A stretch of DNA of 33,290 nucleotides from Phallusia fumigata (lineage: Eukaryota; Chordata; Ascidiacea; Phlebobranchia; Ascidiidae). Under the pieces are notes generated by a model, which saw nothing but the letters and a program-made list of their open reading frames with translations, searched no databases and was not told where the DNA came from. Shown one piece after another: positions 20,821 through 32,737 of this stretch (position 1 is its first letter; every line of letters starts with the position of its first letter). The position numbers and the translations under genes are program-made. The stretch spans positions 1-33,290 of the forward strand of contig QXVZ01020606.1 of the NCBI GenBank assembly GCA_008931825.1, written 5' to 3'.

Positions 20821-22877
20821 TTACAAGTCCTTCTCATGATCCTGAGGGTCAAGAAAATAGTCTTCGTCGGTGTCAAGGTCATTGAGTAATTCCTCAGTAG
20901 GATCATTTTCAATTTCTGGAATAATTTCCGTCAGGTTACTTTCTTCAGAGGTGCTTTCTTTCGGTTTTGGGTTGAGGTTGTTATAAATGCTCATTGCCTG
21001 CAAACAAAAAACGTAACATTTTTAAGCTGTATTTACATCGATTAGCAACTGAAAGCAAACAAAAAAGGGGCACTTTTTTATTAAAATGCTCAAAACAGTT
21101 CTACAGCTTCTCGAACCTGCGCAACCATATTTGACACCTCCCCTGTGTTGGTTGGCAATAATATGGTGTTTCCCTCTTTAGCCAAATTTCCAAATGCATT
21201 GACATACTGCTCAGCCACAGTTAGGCTAGCAGCATTCGCTCCATGCTAAAAAACACATAGGAAGCATTGAGAAGAGGTAAGTATGGGCAAGTTACTGTTT
21301 TACAAGAACAAAATATCACATTTTGCATGTACTTACTCTTTTTGACAAGGCATTTGCGACTACTGCAATTGCATCAGCTTTGGCTTTGGCTGTTGCAAGT
21401 ATGGCCTTTGCTTCTCCTGTGTTAAAAAGGTGTGAACATTTTTGTACAAGCGTAGCATTCCCTTTTCTTAAAATTAATTAAATTAACATTATTTGCTGAG
21501 AAACCAATAAGATTTTTAAAGACTTGGACAACAGCTTAATCAGTTATACCCTCTGCTTTGTTAATTTTTTCGATCTTCTCAGATTCTGAGGCAAGAATCT
21601 GGGACTGACGTTTTCCAACTGCCACATTGATGGCAGATTCTTTGCTCCCTAAAAGAAAAGTGAATGTTAATATCACCTAGTTAAATACTAAAAAAAGCTC
21701 TACCTTCACTCTCCAAAATTGAGGCACGCTTTTTTCTTTCTGCTTCAACTTGCATCTGCATTGCTTCTTGCACACGTTTTGGGACCTGGTTTGTGTAATA
21801 TGTTTACACTATGTTTGCAAAATAAAAGGTCAAATTTATCACACTACATAGAAGATGATGCACCCACCTGGATGTCTCTTATTTCATAACGAAGACAATG
21901 GATTCCCCATGGCTCCTCAGATGCAGTGTTGATTGCTTTCACAATGTTAATGTTTAATATTTCTCTTTCATGGAAAATGCTGTCCAGGGTTAATTTTCCT
22001 ACAAACAAAATAGAAGCTACTACAAACTAGACTGAAACTGGTGCAAAATGTTATCCAACATATTGTACTTCACAAAACATAGTAAGAAATTGTTGATGAT
22101 AACAACCCCCTTCAATCTGTCAGTTTGCTCATGACGCACTAGTGTTCTGTTATAAATGCCAGCCTATAAGCTTTTCAGTACAAACCTATTTCTGATCTCA
22201 TTGTGGTTTGGGCAAGTTGTGTTACAGCATATTCAGGATCTTCAACACCATAACTGGCTTTGTAAGGATCATCCACTCGTACATATAAAACTCCATCAAT
22301 GTGCAGTCCAACATTGTCTTGCAAATCAAACGCAGGGTGCAAAAGGTTATGCCGACAATATAGTACAAACAACTCTTCGCAATTGAATACTTTAACAACT
22401 GATTCTGCTTCACAGTATACCCAGGTAACAATATAGTCAAAATATGCTTACCTTTTGTCACAGCACTCTGTTCAGGTATTTTTATAGCTTGCTCCTTCAA
22501 AACTTGTACATACTTTATTTTGTCTAAATACGGAATCTGGATGTTTAGGCCCTTTAAAACCACAAAAAATGCTTTTAAACACCTATAGGGTAGTCAAATG
22601 TTATTATGTAATAAATTATTACCGGATTTAGTATTTTATAAAATTTTCCCATTCTTTCGACAACCCATGCTTCTTGCTGGGGAACAAACAAAATTATTGT
22701 GTTTCTGGGTAACCCAGTGTAGAAACGAAGTTGGTTGTGTTGTCGATGTTGCAAGGTCAGTAAATTTCTTCGAGAATGAAACATGGAATACATAGAACAA
22801 GATCCCAACTTGTAATACTCCTTCATTACAGTAACAGCAAGCCTTTGTGAGCATTGGAGTGATTGAACAGATGCCAT
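20821..22877 (-). CDS. STOML2: Stomatin-like protein 2, mitochondrial (SPFH/prohibitin family)
   Basis: Mitochondrial inner-membrane scaffold that binds cardiolipin and prohibitins and organises respiratory and protease complexes. Exons in transcript order: 22877-22623, 22551-22452, 22317-22186, 21998-21868, 21785-21704, 21648-21550, 21416-21337, 21245-21117, 20997-20821. All phases fit, giving 394 residues (human: 356). Residues 1-55 are basic and hydrophobic with almost no acidic residues, fitting a presequence. The SPFH core starts GLPRNTIILFVPQQEAWVVE (about 55-74) and includes DPYKASYGVEDPEYAVTQLA and the EAMQMQVEAERKKRAS helix. The long Ala/Glu/Lys helix (235-293) and the EQYVNAFGNLAKEGNTILLP segment are typical of STOML2 rather than stomatin, and no hairpin membrane segment is present. 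The last 58 residues are a strongly acidic tail, apparently lineage-specific. The ATG at 22877 lies four bases after an acceptor-like TTTAG. Confidence 0.97.
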
Positions 22878-23756
22878 TTTTCTAAATTTGTTTAGTTAGA
22901 TTGGTAGTTTCTATAATAGTTCAACAAAAAATGTATGTAAATGTAATTCAAAGCTGTGAAACACAACACCACACCACACCAAAATTTACATCACAGAGCT
23001 TCATCAATAAAGTAATGGTTTGTTTAGTTTTTGTACCCAAATAAAAAATACCCATAAAGTTATGTACATTTTCTGCTTCAGTAGTTTTCAAACAGGTCCT
23101 GTCAAACCACCATTTATGTAGGAAAAATAATAATAGTACGTCCGTGCCTCCCAACATTACTCTTGCAAGTTGCAACACTCCCGCATCAGCCAACATGACA
23201 CAGCATGTCGGATGAGTGACAGGAAACAAATAAATCCCTAATACGCGAATTCATTAAAACATAGATATCCATGTCAAAAAAGGTAACAAATGTTTGTCAA
23301 CGGTTTTTCTGCACAGTAAACTAGTTGATAATCCCCGTTTTCGATGTGTACTAAAAATGCGTCCAGGACACATGTTTTGTCACCAAATGGGACCAGCACT
23401 ATTTATAAAATATGAGAGAAAAATATCAAATGCAGCATGTGACTTGTCCATAGAGACAAAGTTTGCATCCGGACACACGGCAATTTGTTAGCGGCAGCTT
23501 TTGCAATGTTAATTTTTTGTAATGTACATTTTATGGTGTTCGTGAGTGAAATCGGGTTATTTTACAATTCATAGAATTAATTTGTTGTAAATTATATTAA
23601 TTAATGTTTTACTTGCGCTGCTGCACACACAGCTTCGAAAGTTCTGCTACGGTTTTTGTTATCTTTATTTTATTGCAGATGAGTAATTTGTCGTTCACGG
23701 TTACTGACTAACAAAAACGCAATACATTTAAGTTGTAATTAGCTGATACTGGCAAG
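22878..23756. promoter_or_regulatory. Head-to-head promoter region of STOML2 and DMXL
   Basis: About 880 bp separate the divergent start codons, so both promoters must lie here. STOML2 side: TTTAG ends at 22882, giving only a 4-nt leader. DMXL side: the acceptor GTTATCTTTATTTTATTGCAG ends at 23678, 78 nt before the DMXL ATG. A plus-strand open frame at 23294-23491 has no recognisable product. I see no TATA box that can be argued for. Confidence 0.5.
23679..23711 (+). other. Upstream ORF in the DMXL leader
   Basis: Directly after the acceptor ending at 23678 the sequence reads ATG AGT AAT and continues ten codons to TAA at 23709-23711 (MSNLSFTVTD). It ends 45 nt before the DMXL ATG, in a different frame from it. 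If the acceptor is used, this short frame starts at the very first base after the splice and might dampen or permit reinitiation of DMXL translation. Confidence 0.4.
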
Positions 23757-26700
23757 ATGAAAAGACACCAAGTTTTGACTGGATCAGCGAATCCTGGAAA
23801 TAACTGCTACAGTGTTGGAAAAATAAATGATTTTACATTTTGGGCATATGGTTCTGGATGTGACCTTGTTATTTCATGCTCGTCGCACGAACCAATCCAA
23901 ATTATTGCCAGTGAAGAGGATGTAATAATAACTGCATTGGACTGTACAGAAACCAGTGGAAATATTTCTGTTGCATATGGCAAAGTAATTGTCATATTTT
24001 CCCCAAAACAGTTAGAAGATGCTGCGGTTAGACTGTATGCCTGGAAAAGAACCTCATCATTTGCTATTGGGGATTCATTGGGCGATGCCCGAATTTTATC
24101 ATGGAACTATATTGGAGATCAACTTCTTGTTGGAAGTTCAGTAATCAGTTTGTGGTCCTCACAAAGTGTTGCATCTGTGGCAACAGGAAATGTTTCTTTT
24201 CAAATCTCTGATGAAAGGCCTACACAAAATCTAAAAGAACCAAGTTGGTTTCACTGTTGGGGTAGTGGTTTGGATGAAAAACCAGTTGTGTTGTCATTTT
24301 CTCCTAACACATCAGTTTGTCCCTTATTTGCATCCATCGCTGGTGGAGAATGCATGATAAAGGTCTGGTATAGCCGCCAACATCGAAAAAAGACAAGTCT
24401 CTGGTATCCAACACCTTCTACACGATCTACACAGGATCACTTTGACAACATTGCTTATGACTTTACATTTACATACCTTATGCATCCACAACCAGTGATA
24501 GGATTTGAATGGAGAAAAAACTTTGTTTTGGCTGGTAACGACCGATTCTCAAACACTCTAATCAGTTCATGTCAAGATCAAATTTGTAGAATTTGGTGCG
24601 AAACTAAACAACCAATTTCTGGACAGCTGCGATTTCAAGCAACTCCAACATCATCTGTTCAACGGAAACGCAAAAAGGAGGAAACTGACACCGACTCTGC
24701 AAAGCGTGCAGTCAGCACTCCAGCCTTTGGCAATCTTGACATGACTTTTACTAATCCTTTACATGGAAGTTGTACGCACCATGATATACGACACTTCCAT
24801 ATTGCTGCTTCAATCAACCCAATATCTGATATCCCACTTTTGCCTGCTTTCACTATTCCCAACCAAGTAAACGATTGTTCAAATGAAAATACACCATCTG
24901 TGTTTACTGTCCATTGGCTCAACAACAAATACCATCAAATGCAAATGGTGCAAAACAAGTACACACACCCTGAAGTAGGTACAGAACATTTGGAGACTGT
25001 TTCACATTATGACTATAAACTTGGGACACCTTCTGAAGTTATGGATGGTCATGAAGATGAAAGTTCATATTCGCATGGCACTTTGGAGAAACTTATAAAC
25101 ACCTGGCGTGAGTCACGCGATGCTCTTTATAGCATTCATCCATCAGATGGTTCTTTGCTTATGTGGCATATTGAATGGTTGGATGAAGACCGACCTGGGA
25201 AAATCTGTCAGCCACAAGTCTGCTTTTCATCTCGCATCCCTTTGGCATTTTCAAGTGGAGATGCAGCAACTCTTTGCCCAAGAATGATTTTATTTGTCAA
25301 CTACACAACTGAACAAAACATACTGCACTCCACAAGTTACATGAGCTTTCAGTCGAAAACAACTGCCAATGAATTACAGAGCAGAACAATTTTTTCAAGT
25401 GTGCAGCTTTTGAGTAAACATCAAGATGGCAGCCTTAATCTTTGGCAAATTGCCTTTACTGATACAAGTGACTTTGCTTCAATCACCAGTATATCTCACA
25501 GTGCACGTTTTTGTGGCCATTGTTTTCACCTTTCAGGCATATTATCTCACCCCCTTCTTCCCCTGATGGTCACCACTGCTAGTCACCAGACATCAACTGT
25601 GGTTCCAAAGCAAAGTGAGCTTATACTATGGAGAATGGATCCAATTGGCCCACTTTCATACTCTGGGGGTTTGTCAGAACTAGCTAGGGTAGGATGCAAG
25701 AAGGAGCATTTGTTTAACAATGTCGCATGGTTCCCAGTGCTATTTCCAAGCTGGTGCTTAGGAATTGAAAATAATTCCCCAAGTACGGCCTTAATTGCTT
25801 TAAGCGAGAACAAACTGCAAGTGTACCAAGTTGTAGTTGATGCCGGTAAGATTTTGGCAGATATTTTATCCCCAATGACACCCATGGAATCATTGGATGT
25901 TTTGCAGCAAAGTCTAGTCTCACAGCAGTCATCAGCACATCCTGGTTGTTTGCTGCACTTGTCTATGAGCAAAGATCAGGATAGGCCCTGGGGTAAAATT
26001 GTGTTTCTAGAAACCTTTCCATCCAACATCATGGAAACTGGTAGCCGGGAATCTCACATGTCAATGAAATTTCACAAACCTTTTTTTGTTGTCATGCTGG
26101 AAGAGTCAGAACATCAGGCCTGGTTGCACACATGGAGCATAACATTTTCTGCTAATATGGCTTCAGTGCGTGGTGCAAGAAATAGAAGAACAACTGTTCA
26201 GATGTCAGACTCTTCGGATGAGGAAAGTGAGGAAGAAAATAAAGACCAGTCACCAACAGTGTTTTCCTATGTCAATGTTCATGTGAACAAATTGTGCAAG
26301 CAACGGCTTTCGTTTCCTGAAAACTGCAATGTTGTCAGTGCTTGTTCATGGGCTGGAAGGTTTACATTGCTGTTTGCATCTGAACAAGAAAATCACCTTT
26401 ACCCAGCCCCTTATCATTTGTGCACAGCCTGTGATAATGGAAACATGTACTTCTGGTCTTGTACAGTAAGTCAAAACAAAGAAACCGCCAAGCGTGAATG
26501 TGCCTGGAGTCTGTTAAAAAATTACAGTACAACAACCCACCAACCAGCTGAATGTAGCATAGCCCTGAGAGGAAGGCCCATCATGATCAAGGCTGCTAAT
26601 CCAACTTTGCTTGCTTGCTTATCAATTGTAAACTTTGAAGATGTTGTTGTCACTGTTTATGAATGTGCCTCAAGTGGTGGCTCAAATTGGAAAGAACAAG

Positions 26701-29700
26701 ATGTCATTGAATTTTCTGCATTCCACAATGTGGATAGTTGGGATCACCAAAGTTTTCATCTAGATTGGCTCTCACAAGAGGAAGGTTCCTTCTTTCTGGT
26801 CGTTGGTGTTGCCACACATTTGCAAATTTATGCCCTTACTCCAAGGGATCCCACTTTGTCTAACAGCAAAACTAAGAGACAGATAGATGATGGAATATCA
26901 CCAACAAAGCATCGCATGACTAAGCAGCACTCTTTGGACTTGCACACAAGACAGAAACTGGCTTCCAGTAAGCTCAGGCATGCTGAGGAAAGTTTAAAGC
27001 TTTATGGCCACTCACCACAGGAAGTTGAGGATATAGAGATAGGATGCAAATTAATGCACTGGAGCAAAGTGGCAGATCTTGATGTTTGTCAGTCTGTGGA
27101 GAATTGCAAAACTACTGGACATGGACAAAAACATGCAGGCAACAGTGCTGTAACTGTGTCTTGGGCTAGAGATGGGATGCTTGTTGTGGCAAGCACAACA
27201 GAAATGCATGTGTTTAGCCAATGGATGTCTGATGGACAAAGCAATCAAGATGTGAAAAGTCCAAAACAATTATCAGGAGATGCTGGCACTCAAGTGGATC
27301 GAGAACTTGTCTTTGGCCTTTCAGAATTGGTTGACAAACTGTGCCCATCCCTGCCACAGTACCATCCTCATGTCCTCTATGAATTGCTAAACAGTGGACA
27401 CTTGGATGTTGTAAGGTCGGTGCTCATTCACTTGTCTATTTGCATGAATGGAGATTATCGTGACACCACATGTTGTCCAGAAGTCTTACAGTTTGAGAAA
27501 TTTCAGTTTTCTGAGCAGTTATGTAGTTCGGGCAGCAATGTCACTCCACTGTCATTGTTCGAGCTACTAGGACCAGATGGCAAAATTAAATCTAACCTGG
27601 ATGAAAGTAAAAATGCACAAGCCACAAAAGAACAAACCAAGGCAAATACAGAAGAAATTTTGGAGGATTTTTTTATGGATATGGAAAAGGAAGAGGATGT
27701 TACAACAATTGATGATGAACTTGATGAGATTCTTGGAATCACGGCAAGTAACAAAAAAGGAAAGAAGTCAGATGAAAAAATTGACTTATCAAAATTAGAG
27801 CCAAACTACTTTGGCAAAGAGCACTGTCATGTAATCCATGAGTTTCTTATTCATAATCAGTTGCCAGGGTTGTCAAGTTTTGACCAAATGGAATTGATGG
27901 CCCTTGCTGACACACTAGAACTGACAAATGCTTCTAATTTAAAGCACTCTGCAAGTGAGACAAGTTACACCAACAGCCAAGGTGCCATGGGACTTACAGC
28001 AGGAGAAAGGGGATATGCAGTTTCAGGTGGCGGAGCTGGTGCCCTAGATAACTGTGGATTGAGATATGTGATGGCACTCCACAATCACCTGTGTTTGCTT
28101 AACTCACTACCTGCATCAAACAGAGCAACATTGCTCAAACAAGGTCTCAACACATGTCACTTTGCTTGGGCATTTCATTCCGAGGCTGAGGAGGAAATCT
28201 TGTCATTATTGCCAAGTGTGCAGCGCCGTGCACCAGAATGGAAAGAACTTCAGGCCATGGGTGCCGGCTGGTGGATTCGATCAACTGTATTACTTCGCAA
28301 GCTTATTGAGCAGACTGCAAGGGCAGCGTTTTTGAAGAACAATGAGCCACTTGATGCAGCTCTGTTTTACTTGGCTTTGAATAAGAAATCTGTCCTATGT
28401 GGGTTGTTTCGATCAGTCAAAGACTCACGGATGCTGCAGTTTTTCCAGCATAATTTTACAGAGGAGCGATGGAGACGTGCTGCATTGAAGAATGCCTTTG
28501 CCCTGATGGGCAAACAACGGTTCCAGGAGGCTGCTGCATTTTTTCTTTTGTCAGGATCAGTAAAAGATGCTGTGGAAGTTTGTATCGAAAAGATGAAAGA
28601 TATTCAGCTGGCATTGATTATTTGTCGCTTAAGGGAGAATACAGATGTAACCCATCACCAGTTGCTACAAGTCCAAGTACTGGGAGATCCTGAAAATAAA
28701 AATAGTATTAAGCAACCCCACAGTGATGCTTTTTTAAGGAGCATGGCATACTGGATCCTTGGAAAATATCACCTAGCAGTTAGCACCTTACTGCATAAAG
28801 TTAGATATGAGGATATCACAGACATATTTAACTTTTACATTTACCTGCGGTCTCATCCAATTTTGCTAAGAAATTCTGCACAAATGAGTGGAGCTAAAGG
28901 CGTAGCTGCTCTACCAAGCAATAAATCAGGATCTTTAACCAGTGTAAACAATGAAGAAAGACAACTTATATTCATGACAGCAGTTGTTCACTTGGAGGCA
29001 GGGTGTCCCTTGCTGGCTCTTGACTCACTGACAAAATTGCCTAAAGTATGTGAATGGCATGAACCATCTATGACTGCTAAGCCTGTTGATGAACCTGTAG
29101 ATCGACAAATTGAAGTTATCAAGGAAGAGCCCATAAGTGTGGATTGGAGTCAGCCTGTTAATATTGGTGGTAGTGAGGAACTTGAGTTGGACTGGAGTGA
29201 GGAAGATGATGAATCAGATGACAATGAAATTGTTCCGGTGGTTACCAATATTCCCTCTTTGAATCCAGAACCAATTGAGAAGTCTTTGGTTGAAGAAAAA
29301 TCAAACACAAAGCATGATGTCTTTGCCCACCACTTACGCATGACAGCCTGTTTTAAAATATTTGTGCAAGAGGTTAAGGCCATATCACATGCATACTGCA
29401 CTGACGGTGGGCTTTTGCGGTCCAAGCTGTATGTCTGGCTTGAAAATGCTTCCAATGTCTTCCATCGTGTGTTTGGCTTGAATGAATTTGATGTTGATGA
29501 AAGCTTAAAGCCTCCTATGGAAAAGTCGCTTCATGATGACTCTTCCAGTGACAATGAAGATAGCACATCCGTGGGAAGCATCTCGGGTATTGGTAGCATG
29601 AATCCACCACCATCTCTTCATGAACTTATCCTTGCTGACAACCATGATTGGAAATCTCGCAGACTTGCTCTTCTACGTAGAAGGAAATGGCTTCAGCGAC

Positions 29701-32700
29701 ATCACAATTTTTTAAGGACCCTGCTTTCTTACTGCAACCTTCACGATTCGGCTTTTGGCTCCCTTGCAACAATGAGGATGGAGTTGTTGTTATTGTTGCA
29801 GGAATCTCTGCAAGACAGAAGTTCAACCCACAGTCTGTCTTCGCCACTTCCACATCCAAGCGAAAACATTCCATTAATAACTTCGGTGGTTGCCATGTGC
29901 AAAACGGTGGTCGCTGATCCATTAACACATCTGAGTCACATGACCAAGGACATACTACGAAGTTCTCTCCTGTTTACCAGTGTTCCTCACCCAAAATCCA
30001 CAACAAATTTCCAAGAAACTATTCTGTTGTGCAGTCAAGCCAGTACTCTTTCTTCTTGTATATATCAAAGTTTGTGTGATACCAGCACCCCAAGCTATAA
30101 CTCTCAGTTGCTAAAAGCAGATGGAGTTTCAGTTGGATCGTTTGATGCATGCTCATTGGGCCATTCTCCATCACAAGTGTTTTCAGCATCTTATTTGCAG
30201 CAGACTCCGCTTCATCCATCTGCATATGTTGCTCCAACTACTCTACCCACACAGTGGCCTGGTGTGGCTGTTCTTCAGTCTATGCTCAATGCGGAAATAT
30301 CTCATGCTGAGAGCAGAACCAAGATCATAACCTTGCTTTGTGAAGCAACCACTGCTGTCTATGTAAGCTTGCTAATTCATGCTCTCCACACCCACAACAC
30401 TGCCCTGATGTACAGACTTACCAACCACCAGTTGGGTAGTAAAATGTGGAATGCTGTATTTGGGGGTGGGGTAAAACTTCATGTAAAATATGCAAAATCG
30501 AGGTTAAGTATTGATCAACAGCCATCTTTGTCTGGAGGCCATAAGCTCAGAGAGCGTCTCAATCATAAGCTGCTTCATGCAAATGATAGGAAAACAAGCA
30601 TGAGTTCATCTGGAGGTCAGGAACAGTCTGCCTATCGTGAAAAATTTGTTCCACCTGAAACAAGTCTATGGGATTGGTTTCTTACCAAACCTTTTATGCC
30701 CCCTTTGAGTGATGAAGGACTGGGATTTGATTCTGATGCTGAAAGCGATGATAGCTCATCGGTATCTTCATTAGGATCTACTGTTGATGATATGGAAGAT
30801 TTCGACATTAACCCTGATGGTAATGAGCAAATCGAACAAGATGACAGCAATTCATATAGTTGGAAATTAATGCGTTTGAGTGTTGTAGAGACAGCAGCCA
30901 ACAATCTACAATCATTCATCTTGCTTGCAGGATTTGATTTAAATGAGCTTAGTTCAAACTCCCCTTTGCTTTGTGCTATGTTACAACTTCTTCAACAGTG
31001 GCGATCAGAGCTGATGAAACAAGTCGATGAGTGTGGAGGTCCGCCAAGTGGGTTTCTGCCTTCTTTAAAAAATGCAAATTATGTTGCTGCCACATCAGAT
31101 TCCCCAGCACAAAGACCGGCAATGTTGAAGTACAGAGTCATGTTGGAGGCAAATAATACACCCTTTGATGGTTCGAGCAAAGATTGTATGGGATGTCGGC
31201 GACTCTGGCACAGTTTAGTTAAAAAGGAACATCTTCAGGAGATGTTTATCAAATACATTTTTCATCGCAAAGCGACAGAAACTGTTAGTTATGAGTACGA
31301 GGGCAGCATGATTTCTGTGCAAGAAAGTGATGATGTTGAAGTAGTTTCAACTAAATCTGTTGGAGAATTTGGAGGCAAAGTAAAAATTTTGCACAAAGAG
31401 TCGGATCTCCTCGCTGCTTTTTGCATTAATAAGGTCAACTCAAACTGCATTGCTCTTGCTTCAGCAAAGGACATTCAGGAATTGGATCTGTCAACCTTAT
31501 TAGCGGCTGACAACTGGACATGGGTTGATGACCTCTCTTCTCAATCCAGCGGAACTGCAACACACCCAAATGATGAGGATTTTCTGTTTGTTTCTGTTCC
31601 AAACAAAACACCAAAAGTTCCGCCAATTTTTCTTCCAGGTTCTCATTCTGCAGTGCCGTGGTCAAGCACCAGCCAAACTGGCCAGGGTGCTAACATCTTG
31701 ATGAAGAGGCCTGTTAATGGAGTCAGAAGGATGGAATCACATCCAACACTGCCATATTATCTCACAGGCAACCGTGATGGTGGTGTATGCATGTGGGAAT
31801 GGGGACATCAGCAACAAATTTCACAATACCAGACCCCTGGCCAGTTTGCCAAAGTATCCAATGTGCATTTCAGTGCTCTCGGTAACAAGATCAGTTCTGT
31901 GGATGCAGATGGTTATTTGATGATGTGGCAAGTTAGTAATGCCTCAAAGCCTTTTCTGCGACATATGTGCCATGATCGTGGGGTGAATGACTGTTGCTAC
32001 ATTTCATCTGCCAGCGTTGTTGTTACTGCTGGTTTGTCTAGCACTAACAAAAATGTCGCAATCTGGGATACATTGATGCCAAAAAGGAGCATTCTTGTGA
32101 AAGGTGTGTTTCAAAATATTTTTTTGGAATTGCAAATATTTTGCATAATTTCTAAGCTATAGGTTGAAAAGCTGAATTAGTGAAAAAGTTTACTGGTGCT
32201 CTGCCAAAAGTGTTTTAAAAATATACATAACTATCAGTACATTTAAAATGAAGTCTTGGCATTTAAGGACACAGGCTTAAACTAGCATCTCAACAAAATT
32301 TAACAACAGTTTGTTCCGGTTTTGCAGATTTTACCACACATGAAACAACTGGGGCATACTGCATTCAATACATGCCAAGATACAGAACCCTACTGGTGGG
32401 TGGAAAAAATGGTCATATGTCCGTCTTTGATGACCGTTGCTTACATGGGCCGGTCAACAGGTTTACTGCCCATGAATCTTCAGTCAAGTGCTTGGCGATT
32501 GACCCACAGGAACGGTTCTATGTGACAGGATCTGCTAGTGGTGCTGTAAAAGTATGGGACACCTTAACTCACAAATTGAAATATGTGAGCAACCATGAGC
32601 ATGCTCGGTCCTCTTTGTTTCGCAACTTTGGCTCGGGAACAGTCCAAATTATTGCCACAGAGGAACATATTCTGACCTGTGGGGCTGACGGGTCCTTAAA

Positions 32701-32737
32701 GATGAAAACTTTGCCTGATGGAGACTACTGGAGATAA
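23757..32737 (+). CDS. DMXL: DmX-like protein / Rabconnectin-3 alpha (V-ATPase assembly regulator)
   Basis: Very large WD40 protein of the RAVE/Rabconnectin-3 complex, which promotes V-ATPase assembly and acidification of endosomes and synaptic vesicles and supports Notch signalling. Two exons, 23757-32103 and 32328-32737 (split codon G|AT), encode 2918 residues; vertebrate DMXL1 and DMXL2 are slightly over 3000. The N-terminus is clear (MKRHQVLTGSANPGNNCYSV, AYGSGCDLVI). The first WD40 region covers roughly the first 1000 residues. The Rav1p_C-type region includes LEPNYFGKEH (about 1347), CHFAWAFHSEAEEE (about 1464) and AALKNAFALMGKQRFQEAAA (about 1574). Acidic linkers lie near 1814 and 2343. 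C-terminal WD40 repeats run from about 2650 to the end (NVAIWDTL, FVTGSASGAVKVWDT-like, HARSSLFRNFGSG, CGADGSLK). One ancestral gene is expected in an invertebrate, so I use DMXL without a number. The 8347-bp first exon is uninterrupted, in strong contrast to the neighbouring multi-exon genes. Confidence 0.96.
32104..32327 (+). other. Only intron of the DMXL coding region
   Basis: A 224-bp GT-AG intron (AAAG|GTGTGT ... TTCCGGTTTTGCAG|AT). Retention would add about 20 codons and stop at 32160-32162, removing the last WD40 blades (136 residues). The spliced junction restores the conserved DMXL C-terminus, so splicing is clearly intended. Confidence 0.93.

Noticed and set aside
23294..23491. Plus-strand open frame between STOML2 and DMXL
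   Set aside because: It has no early ATG, no recognisable protein, and lies in the expected shared promoter.
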